A DNA stretch of 64,000 nt from Sphingomonas beigongshangi (GTDB taxonomy: Bacteria > Pseudomonadota > Alphaproteobacteria > Sphingomonadales > Sphingomonadaceae), in assembly GCF_016820445.1 (NCBI RefSeq), contig NZ_JADHDT010000003.1, forward strand, positions 62,001 to 126,000, written 5' to 3'. Position numbers and translations under genes: made by a program. Under the pieces are notes generated by a model. It was not told the origin of the DNA. It ran no database searches and saw nothing but the letters and a program-made list of their open reading frames with translations. Below, piece after piece: positions 54,157 through 63,863 of the stretch (positions within the stretch are counted from its first letter, which is position 1; each line of letters begins with the position of its first letter).

Positions 54157-55854
54157 TCAGCCCTCGGCCTTCGGCGCCGCGGCCTTCTTGGCGCGCGGCT
54201 TCTTCGCCGGCGCGGCGTCGGCGGCCTCGGTCCCTTCGGCGGCCTCGGCGGCGACCGGCGACGCTTCGGTCACCTGCGTCTCTGCCTCGACCGGCGCGGC
54301 AGCCTTCTTGGCGCGCGGCTTCTTGGCGGGTGCGGCCTCGGCCTCCGCTTCCGCCGCCGGAGCCTCGACCGCGCCAGCGTCCTCGCCCTTGGCGGCCGGC
54401 TTCTTCGCCGCAGCCTTCTTGGCGGGCTTCGCCTCGTCGCCCTCGGCCTTGGCATCCGCCTTCTTGGCGGACTTGCGCGGCTTGGGATTGTCGTGGTCGT
54501 GGCTATGCGTGCCGGTCGCGAAACCGTCCTCGCTCTCGATCGCGGCTTCCAGCTCCTCGCGGGTCGCCTCGCGGTCGCTGATCTCGGCCTTGTCGAACAG
54601 GAAGTCGACGACCTTGTCCTCGTACAGCGGCGCACGCAGCTGGGCGGCCGCCATCGGCTCCTGCTGGACATACTGGATGAAGCGCTGGCGATCTTCCGGG
54701 CCGTACTGCTGCGCGGCCTGCGCGATCAGGCGATTCATCTCCTGGCTGCTGATCTCGACGCCGTTTGCCTGGCCGATCTCGGACAGCAACAGCCCCAGGC
54801 GGACGCGACGCTCGGCGATCTTGCGATAGTCGTCGCGCTCGGCCTCCATCTCGGCCAGCGCCGCCTGCGGATCCTCCTCGTGGCTCGCCTCATGCTCGAG
54901 CTGATGCCAGATCTGCTGGAACTCGGCCTCGACCATCGACGGCGGCACTTCGAAATCATGCCCCTCGGCGAGCTGGTCGAGCAGCTTACGCTTCATGTGC
55001 GTGCGGGTGAGCCCGTTATGCTCCTGCTCGATCTGACCCTTGATGAGCCCGCGCAGCTGCTCGAGGCTCTCGAGGCCGAGGTTCTTGGCCAGATCCTCGT
55101 CGATCTTGCTCTCGCCGGCGGTCTTCACCGACTTGACGGTGATGTCGAACGTCGCGGGCTGCCCCGCGAGGTTCGCCGCGCCATAATCCTCCGGGAAGGT
55201 GACGTTCAGCGTCTTTTCCTCGCCGGCCTTCACGCCGACCAGCTGCTCCTCGAAGCCCGGGATCAGGCGGCCCGAGCCGAGCTCGACGCCCATGTCCGTG
55301 CCGGTGCCGCCGTCGAAGGCGACGCCGTCGCTGGTCTTGCCGACGAAGTCGACGGTGACCAGGTCACCCATCTCGGCCGCCTTTTCGCCCGCATCGTCCC
55401 AGCGCTTGGACTGGTCGGCGAACTTCTGCAGCTGCTCGTCGACCAGCGCGTCGGCGACGGGAACGGTCAGTCGCTCCAGCTTCAGCGCGTCGATCGCCGG
55501 CGTCGGCACGGTGGGCAGCACTTCGAGCTCGACCTTGACCTCGGCGTCCTTGCCCGGCGCATAGCCTTCGTTCAGCTCGACCGAGGGCTGCATCGCGGGG
55601 CGCAGCCCCTTGTCGGCGATCAGCGCCTGCACGCCCTGCTGGATCGCGCTGTTCAGCGCATCGGCGGCCAGCGCCTCGCCGTGCATCTTGCGCACCAGGT
55701 TCGCCGGCACCTTGCCGGGGCGGAAGCCGGGCATGCGCACCTGCGGGGCGACGCGCTTGACCTCGGCGTCGACCTTGGCGTCGATGTCCTTGGCGGTGAT
55801 GGTCAGCGTGTAGGCGCGCTTCAGCCCCTCGTTCAACGTCTCGACAGTCTGCAT
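54157..55854 (-). CDS. tig: Trigger factor with long basic C-terminal tail
   Basis: A 565-residue ribosome-bound chaperone and prolyl isomerase. The ribosome-binding domain holds GFRPGKVPANLV (about residue 43), the FKBP-like domain follows (about 155-250; GDLVTVDFVGKTSDG) and the arms after that. A tail from about 440 to 565 is made of repeated Lys/Ala/Pro/Glu segments with two KKPRAKKAAAP copies, resembling histone-H1-like or nucleic-acid-binding tails. E. coli trigger factor ends near 432. A histidine pair region (THSHDHD) marks the junction. Confidence 0.95.
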   Translation of the reverse strand: MQTVETLNEGLKRAYTLTITAKDIDAKVDAEVKRVAPQVRMPGFRPGKVPANLVRKMHGEALAADALNSAIQQGVQALIADKGLRPAMQPSVELNEGYAPGKDAEVKVELEVLPTVPTPAIDALKLERLTVPVADALVDEQLQKFADQSKRWDDAGEKAAEMGDLVTVDFVGKTSDGVAFDGGTGTDMGVELGSGRLIPGFEEQLVGVKAGEEKTLNVTFPEDYGAANLAGQPATFDITVKSVKTAGESKIDEDLAKNLGLESLEQLRGLIKGQIEQEHNGLTRTHMKRKLLDQLAEGHDFEVPPSMVEAEFQQIWHQLEHEASHEEDPQAALAEMEAERDDYRKIAERRVRLGLLLSEIGQANGVEISSQEMNRLIAQAAQQYGPEDRQRFIQYVQQEPMAAAQLRAPLYEDKVVDFLFDKAEISDREATREELEAAIESEDGFATGTHSHDHDNPKPRKSAKKADAKAEGDEAKPAKKAAAKKPAAKGEDAGAVEAPAAEAEAEAAPAKKPRAKKAAAPVEAETQVTEASPVAAEAAEGTEAADAAPAKKPRAKKAAAPKAEG

Positions 55855-55925
55855 CTTGGGCCTTCGATCTGGAGAAAATGCCTGAAATCTTCTGAGGCTT
55901 CCGGTCCCGCCACTGGCGGCGGGAC

Positions 55926-56010
55926 TGGTGCGGGCGAAGGGACTCGAACCCCCACATCTTGCGATACTGGAACCTAAATCCAGCGCGTCTACCAGTTCCG
56001 CCACGCCCGC
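55926..56010 (-). tRNA. tRNA-Leu (TAG)
   Basis: An 85-base class II tRNA on the minus strand: acceptor GCGGGCG/CGCCCGC, D-arm TGGCGGAACTGGTAGACGC, anticodon loop TTTAGGT (anticodon TAG), long variable arm (GTATCGCAAGATGT), T-arm GGGGGTTCGAGTCCC and encoded CCA. Confidence 0.94.
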
Positions 56011-56124
56011 ATGAGGACCCGCCGTTGGGCGCGCGTCTATATCAGCATGGCGCAAAGGCACAAGGGGAGGCAACCGTTCGCCGCACGATGGCGTTGAGGA
56101 AAGCCCTTAAAGGAGAGAAACACC

Positions 56125-56286
56125 ATGGCCACGCAGCCGCCGCCCGAGGCGCCGACCCCCTCGCCCCAGCCCGTCGAGCCGACCGCGCCGCCGCCGGAGA
56201 TCACGCCGCCGACCCCGGACATCGACCAGCCGTCGCCGGGCACGCCCGCCACCGATCCGGGCACGCAGACCCCAAGCGAAGTCTGA
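56125..56286 (+). CDS. Small proline-rich protein
   Basis: A 53-residue open frame, about one third proline, with Thr, Glu and Gln. AAAGGAG precedes the ATG. Composition suggests an extended, disordered peptide. It stands 15 bases before the next small gene and is probably co-transcribed. I do not recognise a function. Confidence 0.55.
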   Translation: MATQPPPEAPTPSPQPVEPTAPPPEITPPTPDIDQPSPGTPATDPGTQTPSEV

Positions 56287-56300
56287 GGAGCCGCTGCGCC

Positions 56301-56549
56301 ATGAGCCCGACCGATCCGCATCCCGACGACCTTCCCGCCGACGCGCCGGAGGACAATCCCGACAGCCCACCCGCCGAGGATCGTGACGACCCCCGTCCCG
56401 ACATCCAGCAGGTGGTCGAGGCCCGCGCCGATGCCGTCGCCCGCGGCGAGGGAGGCGAAGAGCCCTCCAGCTTCACCGATACCGGCGCCTTCGACGGCAA
56501 CAGCGGCACCGGCGGCGAGGTGAAGAACCAGGACCTGACCCAGCAGTGA
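56301..56549 (+). CDS. Small acidic, probably disordered protein
   Basis: An 82-residue hydrophilic protein, rich in Asp, Pro and Glu in its first half (DDLPADAPEDNPDS) and Gly/Ser/Thr in the second. GAGGAG lies upstream. No signal or membrane segment. Function unknown. Confidence 0.6.
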   Translation: MSPTDPHPDDLPADAPEDNPDSPPAEDRDDPRPDIQQVVEARADAVARGEGGEEPSSFTDTGAFDGNSGTGGEVKNQDLTQQ

Positions 56550-56651
56550 CGCGCGAGCGGGGCGGCGCGGACGGACCGCCGCCCCGCATCCTCGCTGTTC
56601 AAGGCGTTGCCGCCGGGCGGAGGACGCGTGGAGCGGTGATCGAGCCTGAGC

Positions 56652-57524
56652 TCACGGAGCGGCGATCGAGAAATCGAATACCCGCGTCGTCATGCTGTTG
56701 CTGAACATGCCGGGCCCCGACCCGGCGCTCAGCGAATAGAGAAAGCCATATTCCCCCGGCTCCAGCGGCTGCTGCGGCGTCACGCGAAAGACGCCGGGCG
56801 CGACCCGCTCATAATCGAACGGGATGCGATCCTTGTCCATCACCCCGGACTTGGCGCCGCCGATGTTGAAGCTGCCGACCCGCGCCTCGCGCCGATCCTT
56901 CCTGACATCGAAGCGGACGAGGCTGAACTCGGCGGGCGACGTGACCGTGGCGTTCGGTCCCGTCAGCCACGAACCGGTGTTGGCGCCCCCCGACAGGCCT
57001 GCATTCGCCTCGTCGAAGAAAAAATAGAAGTCCGGCTTGCGCTTCGTAGCGCCGATGCGGGCGTGATCGTTCGGGATGACCGACTTCATCTTGATCGGCG
57101 CGATCCCGGCGGTCAGCGCATAGCCCAGCATGCCCCCCGTCTTGGTCTGGTTGGCGGTGGTTGGATCGAGCCGCTGCATGCGCGGCGCGGGAAGCCAGTC
57201 GGCCAACAGATAGACGCCCGACGGATGCGGCACGCGCCAATCCGGCGAATCGGGCGACAGGGCCGCTCTGGCGGCGTTCGCTCCGCTCTGCGACGCCGCC
57301 AGCATCGCGGCCAGCACGGACGACGGAACGCCCTGCTTCTTCAACGCGATCAGGTCCTCGGTCCCAAGGTCGAAGCGCGTATCCGATGCCTTGATCTTGG
57401 CGATGACCGCCTCGTCGCCCAGCCCCGCCTGTACCAAGCTGATGACCGACCGGTTGGTCAGCGTCTCGGCAGCCGCCGGCGATGCGACGCACAGCATCGC
57501 GGCCGCGATGATCCCAATCGTCAC
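56652..57524 (-). CDS. Secreted protein of unknown function
   Basis: A 290-residue protein with a signal peptide (TIGIIAAAMLCVASPAAAE) starting at GTG 57524 behind an AGGGGGGA box; a longer start at 57566 would hide the signal. The N-terminal ~60 residues (LTNRSVISLVQAGLGDEAVIAKIKASD, DLIALKKQGVPSSVLAAML) look like a small helical domain. The rest is beta-rich with no family I can name. Confidence 0.75.
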   Translation of the reverse strand: MTIGIIAAAMLCVASPAAAETLTNRSVISLVQAGLGDEAVIAKIKASDTRFDLGTEDLIALKKQGVPSSVLAAMLAASQSGANAARAALSPDSPDWRVPHPSGVYLLADWLPAPRMQRLDPTTANQTKTGGMLGYALTAGIAPIKMKSVIPNDHARIGATKRKPDFYFFFDEANAGLSGGANTGSWLTGPNATVTSPAEFSLVRFDVRKDRREARVGSFNIGGAKSGVMDKDRIPFDYERVAPGVFRVTPQQPLEPGEYGFLYSLSAGSGPGMFSNSMTTRVFDFSIAAP

Positions 57525-57643
57525 GATAGTCCCCCCTGCCTGAGTTCGGCGACAGGATGGTTGCATCCGGACCAGACGGACTCAAGGGCGAAATCGCGAC
57601 ACGATCGTGAGTAGCGTGCGATCCAGAAAGGCTGGACCAGACT

Positions 57644-58291
57644 CTAGGGAGCGGGCGGAACGCGTCGGGCGCTGATCACGCGGATCGTCTCGACCGGCAC
57701 CTGCCCCTTGAACGCGCCGTTCACGGTGGCGGTCGGCGAGACGGGCGTGTCGAGGATCTTCGTCACCACGTCCATCCCCTCGACGACATGGCCGAAAGCG
57801 GCATAGCCCAGGTTGTCACCCGGCTTGGCGGGGTCGGCATCCAGCGACGGGCTCTGATCGCCGACGCTGATGGTGAAGTCGCCGCGCGCGCTGCCCGGTT
57901 CGAAGCGCGCGACCGAAATTGCTCCGCTCGTGTGGTGCAGTCCGGTCTGCGTGGTCGGCTCGTGCCTGATCGGGGGCAGCACCCTCTTCGGGTCGCCGTT
58001 CGTGCCGAACTGGATGAAGCCGAACTGGTCGGCCACCTTGACCGCGCGGTAGAAGACGACCCCATCCAGCCGGTGGCCATCGACGTATTTGAGGAAATTG
58101 CCCGCCGTGATCGGCGCATGCGCCGTGTCCGCCTCGATCACGATCCGCCCGGCGGTCGTATCGAGCGCGACGCGCGGCAGCGCCACCGGAGCGGGCGCGG
58201 GCGCGGCCACCTGCTGCGCCATCGCAGGGCTGCAAGCCCATATCGCCAGCGCCGTGAGCGCTCCTCGCACGATCATCCGCGTATCTCCCAT
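57644..58291 (-). CDS. Secreted cyclophilin-type peptidyl-prolyl isomerase
   Basis: A 215-residue PPIase of the cyclophilin fold with a signal peptide (about 1-25; ACSPAMAQQ). Typical blocks are APITAGNFLKYVDG, VVFYRAVKVADQFGFIQFG and AAFGHVVEGMDVV. It assists folding in the periplasm. It lies five bases upstream of the gatB end on the same strand but is probably separate. Confidence 0.92.
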   Translation of the reverse strand: MGDTRMIVRGALTALAIWACSPAMAQQVAAPAPAPVALPRVALDTTAGRIVIEADTAHAPITAGNFLKYVDGHRLDGVVFYRAVKVADQFGFIQFGTNGDPKRVLPPIRHEPTTQTGLHHTSGAISVARFEPGSARGDFTISVGDQSPSLDADPAKPGDNLGYAAFGHVVEGMDVVTKILDTPVSPTATVNGAFKGQVPVETIRVISARRVPPAP

Positions 58292-58296
58292 CGGGT

Positions 58297-59769
58297 TCAG
58301 CCGGCCAGCGCCTTCTTCAGCACATCGTTGACGACGGCGGGGTTCGCCTTGCCGCCCATCGCCTTCATCGTCTGGCCGACGAAGAAGCCGAACAATGCCT
58401 CCTTGCCGCCGCGATACTGTTCGAGCTGGTTGGGGTTCTTCGCCAGCACCTCGGCGATCACCGCCTCGATCGCGCCCGTGTCGCTGGTCTGCTTCAACCC
58501 GCGATCCTCGACGATCTTCGCCGGCGCGTCACCCGTCTCCAGCATCACTTCGAACACCTGCTTCGCCAGGCTTCCGGACAGCGTGCCGTCCGCGACCAGC
58601 GCGAGCAGCTCCGCCGCCTGTGTCGGGCTGACGGGCGAATCGGCGATGTCGCGGCCCGTACGGTTGAGGGCGCCGAACAGCTCCGACGTCGTCCAGTTCG
58701 CCGCCGCGACCGGCGCCGCGCCCGCGTCGAGCAGTGCATCGAACCAGCGCGCCGCCTCGACCTCCGCGGTCAGCACGCCCGCCTGATAGGGCGAGATGCC
58801 CGCCGCCTCGTAGCGCGCGCGCTTGGCGTCGGGCAGTTCGGGAAGGCTCGCCCGGCATTCCTCCAGGAACGCCTCGTCCAGTTCCAGCGGCAACAGGTCG
58901 GGATCGGGAAAGTACCGGTAATCCTGCGCATCTTCCTTCGATCGCATCGATCGCGTCTGCCCCGTGTCGGGGTTGAACAGCCGCGTCTCCTGCACGATCG
59001 CGCCGCCGTCCTCCAGCACCGCAACCTGGCGCTTCGCCTCATGCTCGATCGCCTGCATGACGAAGCGGACCGAATTGACGTTCTTCGTTTCCGTCCGCGT
59101 GCCGAAGGGCTCGCCCGGCTTGCGGACCGAAACATTGACGTCGGCGCGCATCGATCCCTGGTCCATATTGCCGTCGCAGCTGCCGACATAGCGCAGGATC
59201 GACCGCAATTTCGTCAGGTAAGCCCCTGCTTCGGCGGGAGAACGCATGTCCGGACGACTGACGATCTCCATCAATGCGACGCCCGACCGGTTGAGGTCGA
59301 CATAGCTTTTGGTCGGATGCTGGTCGTGCATCAGCTTGCCCGCGTCCTGCTCGACGTGGATCCGCTCGATCCCGATCCTTTTGACCTGGTCGGGGTTCTT
59401 GTCGTCGGGGCTGACGTCGAGATGCCCCTCGCCGACCAGCGGATGGTACAACTGGCTGATCTGGTACCCCTGCGGCAGATCGGCGTAGAAATAATTCTTG
59501 CGATCGAACCGCGACCAGCGATTGATCTGCGCGTCGATCGCCATGCCGGTGCGCACCGCCTGGCGGATGCATTCGCGGTTCGGCACCGGCAGCATGCCCG
59601 GCATCGCCGCGTCGACCAGCGACACCTGCGTGTTGGGCTCCGCGCCGAAGGCGGTCGCCGCGCCGGAAAAGAGCTTGGCGTTGCTCGTCACCTGCGCGTG
59701 GACCTCCAGGCCGATCACGACCTCCCATTCGCCGGTGGCGCCCTGGATGCGATACGTCGATTCGGTCAT
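58297..59769 (-). CDS. gatB: Asp/Glu-tRNA amidotransferase subunit B
   Basis: A 490-residue subunit that binds and phosphorylates Glu-tRNA-Gln or Asp-tRNA-Asn for amidation. GLEVHAQ near residue 21, the metal and ATP region [16 protein letters not shown] and the C-terminal YqeY-like tail ([17 protein letters not shown]) are typical. Its ATG overlaps the vapC stop, so it is translated in step with the toxin gene. Confidence 0.96.
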   Translation of the reverse strand: MTESTYRIQGATGEWEVVIGLEVHAQVTSNAKLFSGAATAFGAEPNTQVSLVDAAMPGMLPVPNRECIRQAVRTGMAIDAQINRWSRFDRKNYFYADLPQGYQISQLYHPLVGEGHLDVSPDDKNPDQVKRIGIERIHVEQDAGKLMHDQHPTKSYVDLNRSGVALMEIVSRPDMRSPAEAGAYLTKLRSILRYVGSCDGNMDQGSMRADVNVSVRKPGEPFGTRTETKNVNSVRFVMQAIEHEAKRQVAVLEDGGAIVQETRLFNPDTGQTRSMRSKEDAQDYRYFPDPDLLPLELDEAFLEECRASLPELPDAKRARYEAAGISPYQAGVLTAEVEAARWFDALLDAGAAPVAAANWTTSELFGALNRTGRDIADSPVSPTQAAELLALVADGTLSGSLAKQVFEVMLETGDAPAKIVEDRGLKQTSDTGAIEAVIAEVLAKNPNQLEQYRGGKEALFGFFVGQTMKAMGGKANPAVVNDVLKKALAG

Positions 59770-60176
59770 GGATGCGTCTCTGGGGTAATGAGGGTTAGAT
59801 CGGGAAAATAGCTGGCGAGCCTGCGGTCGCGCGTCATGAGCGTCGCACCCATTACAGCGGCGTGGCCGGCGATGAGGAAGTCGGGCAAGACCCGCTCGCG
59901 TCTGCCGCCGCGACGTCGATATTCGCCGAATGCCCGACCGCCGGCAAGTGCCGCCTCCACCGTCAAGGCAAGCACGTCGACATGTAAGCGGTCGAGGTCG
60001 TCAAGAACGGCTTCAGGTTGGGACGACCCGGCGATTATCTCTGCCAGAACGATATGGTTGCATCCAAGTTCGTCCGGTTGCCCGAAGGCGGCAACGGTGC
60101 GGCGCGACCATTCGGGTTCGATGCCGGGTGCGTTGCCGAGCAAATCGGCGATGACGTTCGTGTCGAGCAGGATCAC
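59766..60176 (-). CDS. vapC: PIN-domain toxin, VapC family
   Basis: A 136-residue PIN-domain RNase, the toxin of a type II toxin-antitoxin pair. Acidic active-site residues are readable as D5 ([11 protein letters not shown]), E46 ([10 protein letters not shown]), D99 ([10 protein letters not shown]) and D117 ([12 protein letters not shown]). The start is GTG at 60176, overlapping the vapB stop; its own stop overlaps the gatB ATG. VapC toxins usually cut initiator tRNA or rRNA. Confidence 0.92.
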   Translation of the reverse strand: MILLDTNVIADLLGNAPGIEPEWSRRTVAAFGQPDELGCNHIVLAEIIAGSSQPEAVLDDLDRLHVDVLALTVEAALAGGRAFGEYRRRGGRRERVLPDFLIAGHAAVMGATLMTRDRRLASYFPDLTLITPETHP

Positions 60177-60469
60177 GGCAGCGGTTCGTCGCCGCGTATG
60201 TCCCGCACATAGTCGGCGCCCGATCTGGAAAAATGGGGACGTTCCTTCATGCGGGCGAACAAGGCCTCTATCCGCGCCGCGCGCTCCTCGGGCGTTTCGT
60301 CCGGCCAGCGCTTGCCCGGCAAGACCACTGCCTCGCCGCGATCGTTGATACCCACTTCCACCGGTCGGCCGGGCACCAGCCCGATCGCGTCGCGCACGTC
60401 CTTGGGGATCAGGACCTGACCCTTGCTCGTCATATTGGTCGTCGTGCGCTTGTCGAGTGGTGCATTCAT
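60173..60469 (-). CDS. vapB: AbrB-type antitoxin, VapB family
   Basis: A 98-residue antitoxin with an N-terminal swapped-hairpin AbrB/SpoVT DNA-binding domain ([21 protein letters not shown], about residues 14-34) and a charged toxin-binding tail. It binds VapC and represses its own promoter; a palindrome lies 11 bases upstream of the ATG. Confidence 0.92.
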   Translation of the reverse strand: MNAPLDKRTTTNMTSKGQVLIPKDVRDAIGLVPGRPVEVGINDRGEAVVLPGKRWPDETPEERAARIEALFARMKERPHFSRSGADYVRDIRGDEPLP

Positions 60470-60480
60470 CGCGCGTCTCC

Positions 60481-60500
60481 GGTGTTACCAAGGTAACACC
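60481..60500. promoter_or_regulatory. VapB operator palindrome
   Basis: GGTGTTACC, two bases, GGTAACACC: perfect 9-bp inverted repeat between gatA and vapB, at the right distance for VapBC autorepression. Confidence 0.7.
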
Positions 60501-60515
60501 TACACGGCCAAGCGT

Positions 60516-61997
60516 CTACCACCACGCCTCGGGCAGCGCGGTGAAACCCGCGCGCTGCTCGATCGCGAGGGCCGCATTGAGCACGCCCTGTTCGTCGAGC
60601 GGTTTGCCGATGACCTGGAGGCCCAGCGGCAGGCCCGCGGAATCAAGCCCCCCCGGCACGCTCATCGCCGGCAGGCCGGCAAGGCTCGATGGCACGGTGA
60701 AGACGTCGTTCAGGTACATGGCGATCGGATCGGCGGACTTCTCGCCCAGCGCGAACGCCGCCGACGGCGCGGTCGGCGTCAGCAATACGTCGCAGCTCTC
60801 CCACGCCCGTTCGAAGTCGCGCGCGATCAGCGTGCGCACCTTCTGCGCCTGCGTGTAATAGGCGTCGTAGAATCCAGCGGAGAGCACATAGGCGCCGATC
60901 ATGATCCGGCGCTTCACCTCCGCGCCGAAGCCATCCGCCCGAGTCGCGGCATACATGTCCTGCAGCCCCGCGCCCTGCGGCAGGTCGCGCAGGCCGTAGC
61001 GCACGCCGTCATAGCGCGCGAGGTTGGACGACGCCTCCGCCGGTGCGATGATGTAATAGGCTGGCAAGGCATATTTCGTGTGCGGCAGCGACACGTCGAC
61101 GATCGTCGCGCCGGCGTCCTTCAGCCAGGCGATCCCCTGCTGCCACAGCGCCTCGATCTCGGCGGGCATGCCGTCGACGCGATATTCCTTCGGAATGCCG
61201 ACGCGCTTGCCGGTCAGGTCGGCGGAAAGGCCCGCCTCCCACGCCGGCACGTCGAGCTTGAGCGAGGTCGCGTCCTTCGGGTCGAAACCCGCCATGGCTT
61301 CCAGCATGATCGCGCAGTCGCGCACGTCCACCGCCATCGGCCCGGCCTGGTCGAGGCTGGAGGCGAAGGCGATCACGCCCCAGCGCGAGCACCGGCCATA
61401 GGTCGGCTTGATGCCGCTGATGCCGGTGAAGGCAGCGGGCTGGCGGATCGAGCCGCCCGTGTCGGTGCCGGTCGCACCCGGGCACAGCCGCGCCGCGACG
61501 GCGGAGGAGCTGCCGCCCGACGATCCGCCCGGCGCCAGCGACTCGTTGCCGCCCGCGCGTCGCCACGGCGAGATGACGTTGCCGAACGCGCTGGTCTCGT
61601 TCGACGATCCCATCGCGAACTGGTCCATGTTCAGCTTGCCGAGCATGCCCGCGCCCGCGTCCCACAAATTCCGTGACACGGTCGATTCATAGGTCGGCGT
61701 GAAGCCTTCCAGGATGTGGCTCCCCGCGGTGGTCGCCACGCCCTTGGTGCAGAACAGGTCCTTCATGCCGATCGGCACGCCGGCGAGCGCCTTGGGCGCC
61801 TCTCCCGCCGCGCGCGCGGCATCGGCGGCGCGGGCGGCGGCCAGCGCATGGTCGGGCGTCTCGACGAGGAAGGCGTTGAGCGGCTTGGCCGCGGCGACCT
61901 TGGCGACGAAGGCTTCCGCTACCTCGACCGCGGAGAATTCGCCGGCGCGCACGCCGTCGCGGATCGCGGCGATGCCCAGGGTGGTGAGGTCGGTCAC
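60516..61997 (-). CDS. gatA: Asp/Glu-tRNA amidotransferase subunit A
   Basis: A 493-residue amidase that frees ammonia from glutamine for the GatCAB complex. The Ser-cisSer-Lys triad is readable as K79 (GMKDLF), S159 ([11 protein letters not shown]) and S183 (TGGSIRQPA). It follows gatC (43 bases) and is separated from gatB by the inserted vapBC pair. Confidence 0.97.
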   Translation of the reverse strand: MTDLTTLGIAAIRDGVRAGEFSAVEVAEAFVAKVAAAKPLNAFLVETPDHALAAARAADAARAAGEAPKALAGVPIGMKDLFCTKGVATTAGSHILEGFTPTYESTVSRNLWDAGAGMLGKLNMDQFAMGSSNETSAFGNVISPWRRAGGNESLAPGGSSGGSSSAVAARLCPGATGTDTGGSIRQPAAFTGISGIKPTYGRCSRWGVIAFASSLDQAGPMAVDVRDCAIMLEAMAGFDPKDATSLKLDVPAWEAGLSADLTGKRVGIPKEYRVDGMPAEIEALWQQGIAWLKDAGATIVDVSLPHTKYALPAYYIIAPAEASSNLARYDGVRYGLRDLPQGAGLQDMYAATRADGFGAEVKRRIMIGAYVLSAGFYDAYYTQAQKVRTLIARDFERAWESCDVLLTPTAPSAAFALGEKSADPIAMYLNDVFTVPSSLAGLPAMSVPGGLDSAGLPLGLQVIGKPLDEQGVLNAALAIEQRAGFTALPEAWW

Positions 61998-62040
61998 GAA
62001 ATGTCTCCTGCGCGGATGATCGAACGATGCGGCTGCGTCA

Positions 62041-62343
62041 TCACTCGATCACCTTCGGCACGGTGAAGAAGCCGTGCTCCGCTTCCGGGGCATTGGCCAT
62101 CAGCTCGTCGCGCTTGCCGCCGCCGGTCAGCGGGTCAGCATCGACCACGTCGTCGCGCAGGCGCAGGCTGTTGGGAATGACCGCGGTCATCGGCTCGACG
62201 CCGGTCGTGTCGACCTCGCCCAGCTGCTCGATCCAGCCCAGGATATTGCCGAGCTCCGGCGCGAGCCGGGCGGCCTCCTCGTCGGTGATCGCGATCCGCG
62301 CGAGGCTCGCGATCTTCTTCACAATGGTGGTGTCTACGGACAT
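62041..62343 (-). CDS. gatC: Asp/Glu-tRNA amidotransferase subunit C
   Basis: A 100-residue subunit that wraps around GatA and stabilises Gat[35 protein letters not shown] and VEPM are the family pattern. It is the first gene of the operon. Confidence 0.95.
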   Translation of the reverse strand: MSVDTTIVKKIASLARIAITDEEAARLAPELGNILGWIEQLGEVDTTGVEPMTAVIPNSLRLRDDVVDADPLTGGGKRDELMANAPEAEHGFFTVPKVIE

Positions 62344-62449
62344 GGGGCAAGCGGCTAGCCGCTGCCGCGGGACGGTGCAAGCGCCTGTCCCGCGCATGCG
62401 CCGGCGTGGCGGCTCCGGGGCACCCCCGCATCCGCCTGCCGCGGGCCGA

Positions 62450-63145
62450 TCAGGCGATCGCGGCGATCCAGTCGGGCAGGTCGGCGAGTCGCTCCAGACG
62501 CGCATAGCGTGGTGTCCCCACCGGTTCCGCCGCGGCTTCATGCGCCCAGGCGCCCTCCTGCGGAATATACGCCGCCCATCCGCCTGCCTCGAGCGCCGGC
62601 AGCACGTCCGACCGCATCGAATCCCCGGCCATCGCCGCCCGCTCCGCCGCAACGCCATGAGCGGCGAAGACCCGGCGGAACGTCGCCGCCGTCTTGTCGC
62701 TGACGATCTCGATCCCTGCGAACCGATCGCCGAGCCCGGATGCGGCGAGCTTCGCCTCCTGGTGCAGGAGGTCCCCCTTCGTCACCAGGACGAGTCGAGC
62801 CATGTCGGCCAGCCGATCCAGCGTCGCCTCCACGCCGTCCAGCAATGCGACCGGATGCGCCAGCAACGCACGGCCGGCATCGAGGATGTCGGCGACCATT
62901 CGCGTCGGCAGCGTGTCGCCGGCCAGTTGCGTCGCCGTCTCGATCATCGACAGCGTGAATCCCTTGGCGCCATAGCCGTACAGCCGAAGGTTGCGCGCCT
63001 CGCAGGCGTCGAGCGTCGCGCGCGTGATCGCAGCGTCCGCGAACGGCCGCAGCATGGATTGCAAGGCATCCTGCGCCGCCTGGAAGTGGCGCATGTTGTG
63101 CCACAGCGTGTCGTCGGCATCGAGGCAGATGAGGTCGATCGGCAT
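62450..63145 (-). CDS. HAD-superfamily hydrolase
   Basis: A 231-residue phosphatase-like enzyme with motif I DADDTLW (nucleophile D9), motif II VTKGD, a lysine near SDKTAATF and motif [11 protein letters not shown]. The helical cap region (about 18-90) is of the type found in phosphoglycolate-like phosphatases. Substrate unknown. Confidence 0.88.
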   Translation of the reverse strand: MPIDLICLDADDTLWHNMRHFQAAQDALQSMLRPFADAAITRATLDACEARNLRLYGYGAKGFTLSMIETATQLAGDTLPTRMVADILDAGRALLAHPVALLDGVEATLDRLADMARLVLVTKGDLLHQEAKLAASGLGDRFAGIEIVSDKTAATFRRVFAAHGVAAERAAMAGDSMRSDVLPALEAGGWAAYIPQEGAWAHEAAAEPVGTPRYARLERLADLPDWIAAIA

Positions 63146-63194
63146 GATGCCGGCCTGTGCCCGCTATGCGCGCCCGCGCAAAGAGGGCGCGCGC

Positions 63195-63863
63195 TCAGGC
63201 GGCGGGCGGCGACGGGCGCTCGGACACGCCGCCCGCGGGAGCGGCCGCGCCGTCCGATCCGGCGGATGCGGCATAGGCGGCGGCCGCATCGTCCCGCGGC
63301 GATGACGCGGCCTTGCCGTCGCCGCCGCCGAAGCCCAGCGTCGCCATGCGGCGCGCCACCTCCTCGTCGATCCGGCGTTCCAGCGCGGCGCGCGCGTCGG
63401 GTGCCATCGCCTTCAGGTCGGACTCCCCGACCTTCATCTCGCGCATGATGTCCGCCCGAAGTTTCTTGGCGAGGCGCTGCGCGGGCGTCAGCGCCGCCTC
63501 GGCCCGGAACGCGGCGACGGCGGCCTTCAGCTTGGCGCTCGAATCCTCTGTCGGCCTTCCCTGCGGCGCCGTCGGATAGCGATCGTCGTAGACGACCGGC
63601 AGGCCCGCATCGCGCTGCAGTCCCATCATGGCCGCCAGCGCCGCCCGCTGCCGAAAGGCCACGCCCAACCCGCCCGGGGCTGAGGCATTCGCCTCGGCCT
63701 CGTGGCTCAGATAGGCGATCATGTTGAGCGGCGTATCCGCATCGGCGCGCGACTGGACCAGGTCCGTCGCGCCGGCAAGCGCCTGAGCGCCGATGCGCCC
63801 GGACTCAACCAAGGCAGAGACCACCCTGCCCAGCTGCCGCGGACTGATCCGCGTGAAGTCCAC
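63195..63863 (-). CDS. Unknown protein, mostly helical
   Basis: A 222-residue Ala-rich soluble protein without signal or membrane helix. LSHEAEANASAP, YDDRYPTAPQG and a charged helix (LAKKLRADIMREMKVGESDLKAMAPDARAALERRIDEEV) are visible; the C-terminal 50 residues look disordered. I do not recognise it. The start may lie slightly farther up. Bases 63864-64000 hold nothing I can support. Confidence 0.6.
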   Translation of the reverse strand: MDFTRISPRQLGRVVSALVESGRIGAQALAGATDLVQSRADADTPLNMIAYLSHEAEANASAPGGLGVAFRQRAALAAMMGLQRDAGLPVVYDDRYPTAPQGRPTEDSSAKLKAAVAAFRAEAALTPAQRLAKKLRADIMREMKVGESDLKAMAPDARAALERRIDEEVARRMATLGFGGGDGKAASSPRDDAAAAYAASAGSDGAAAPAGGVSERPSPPAA

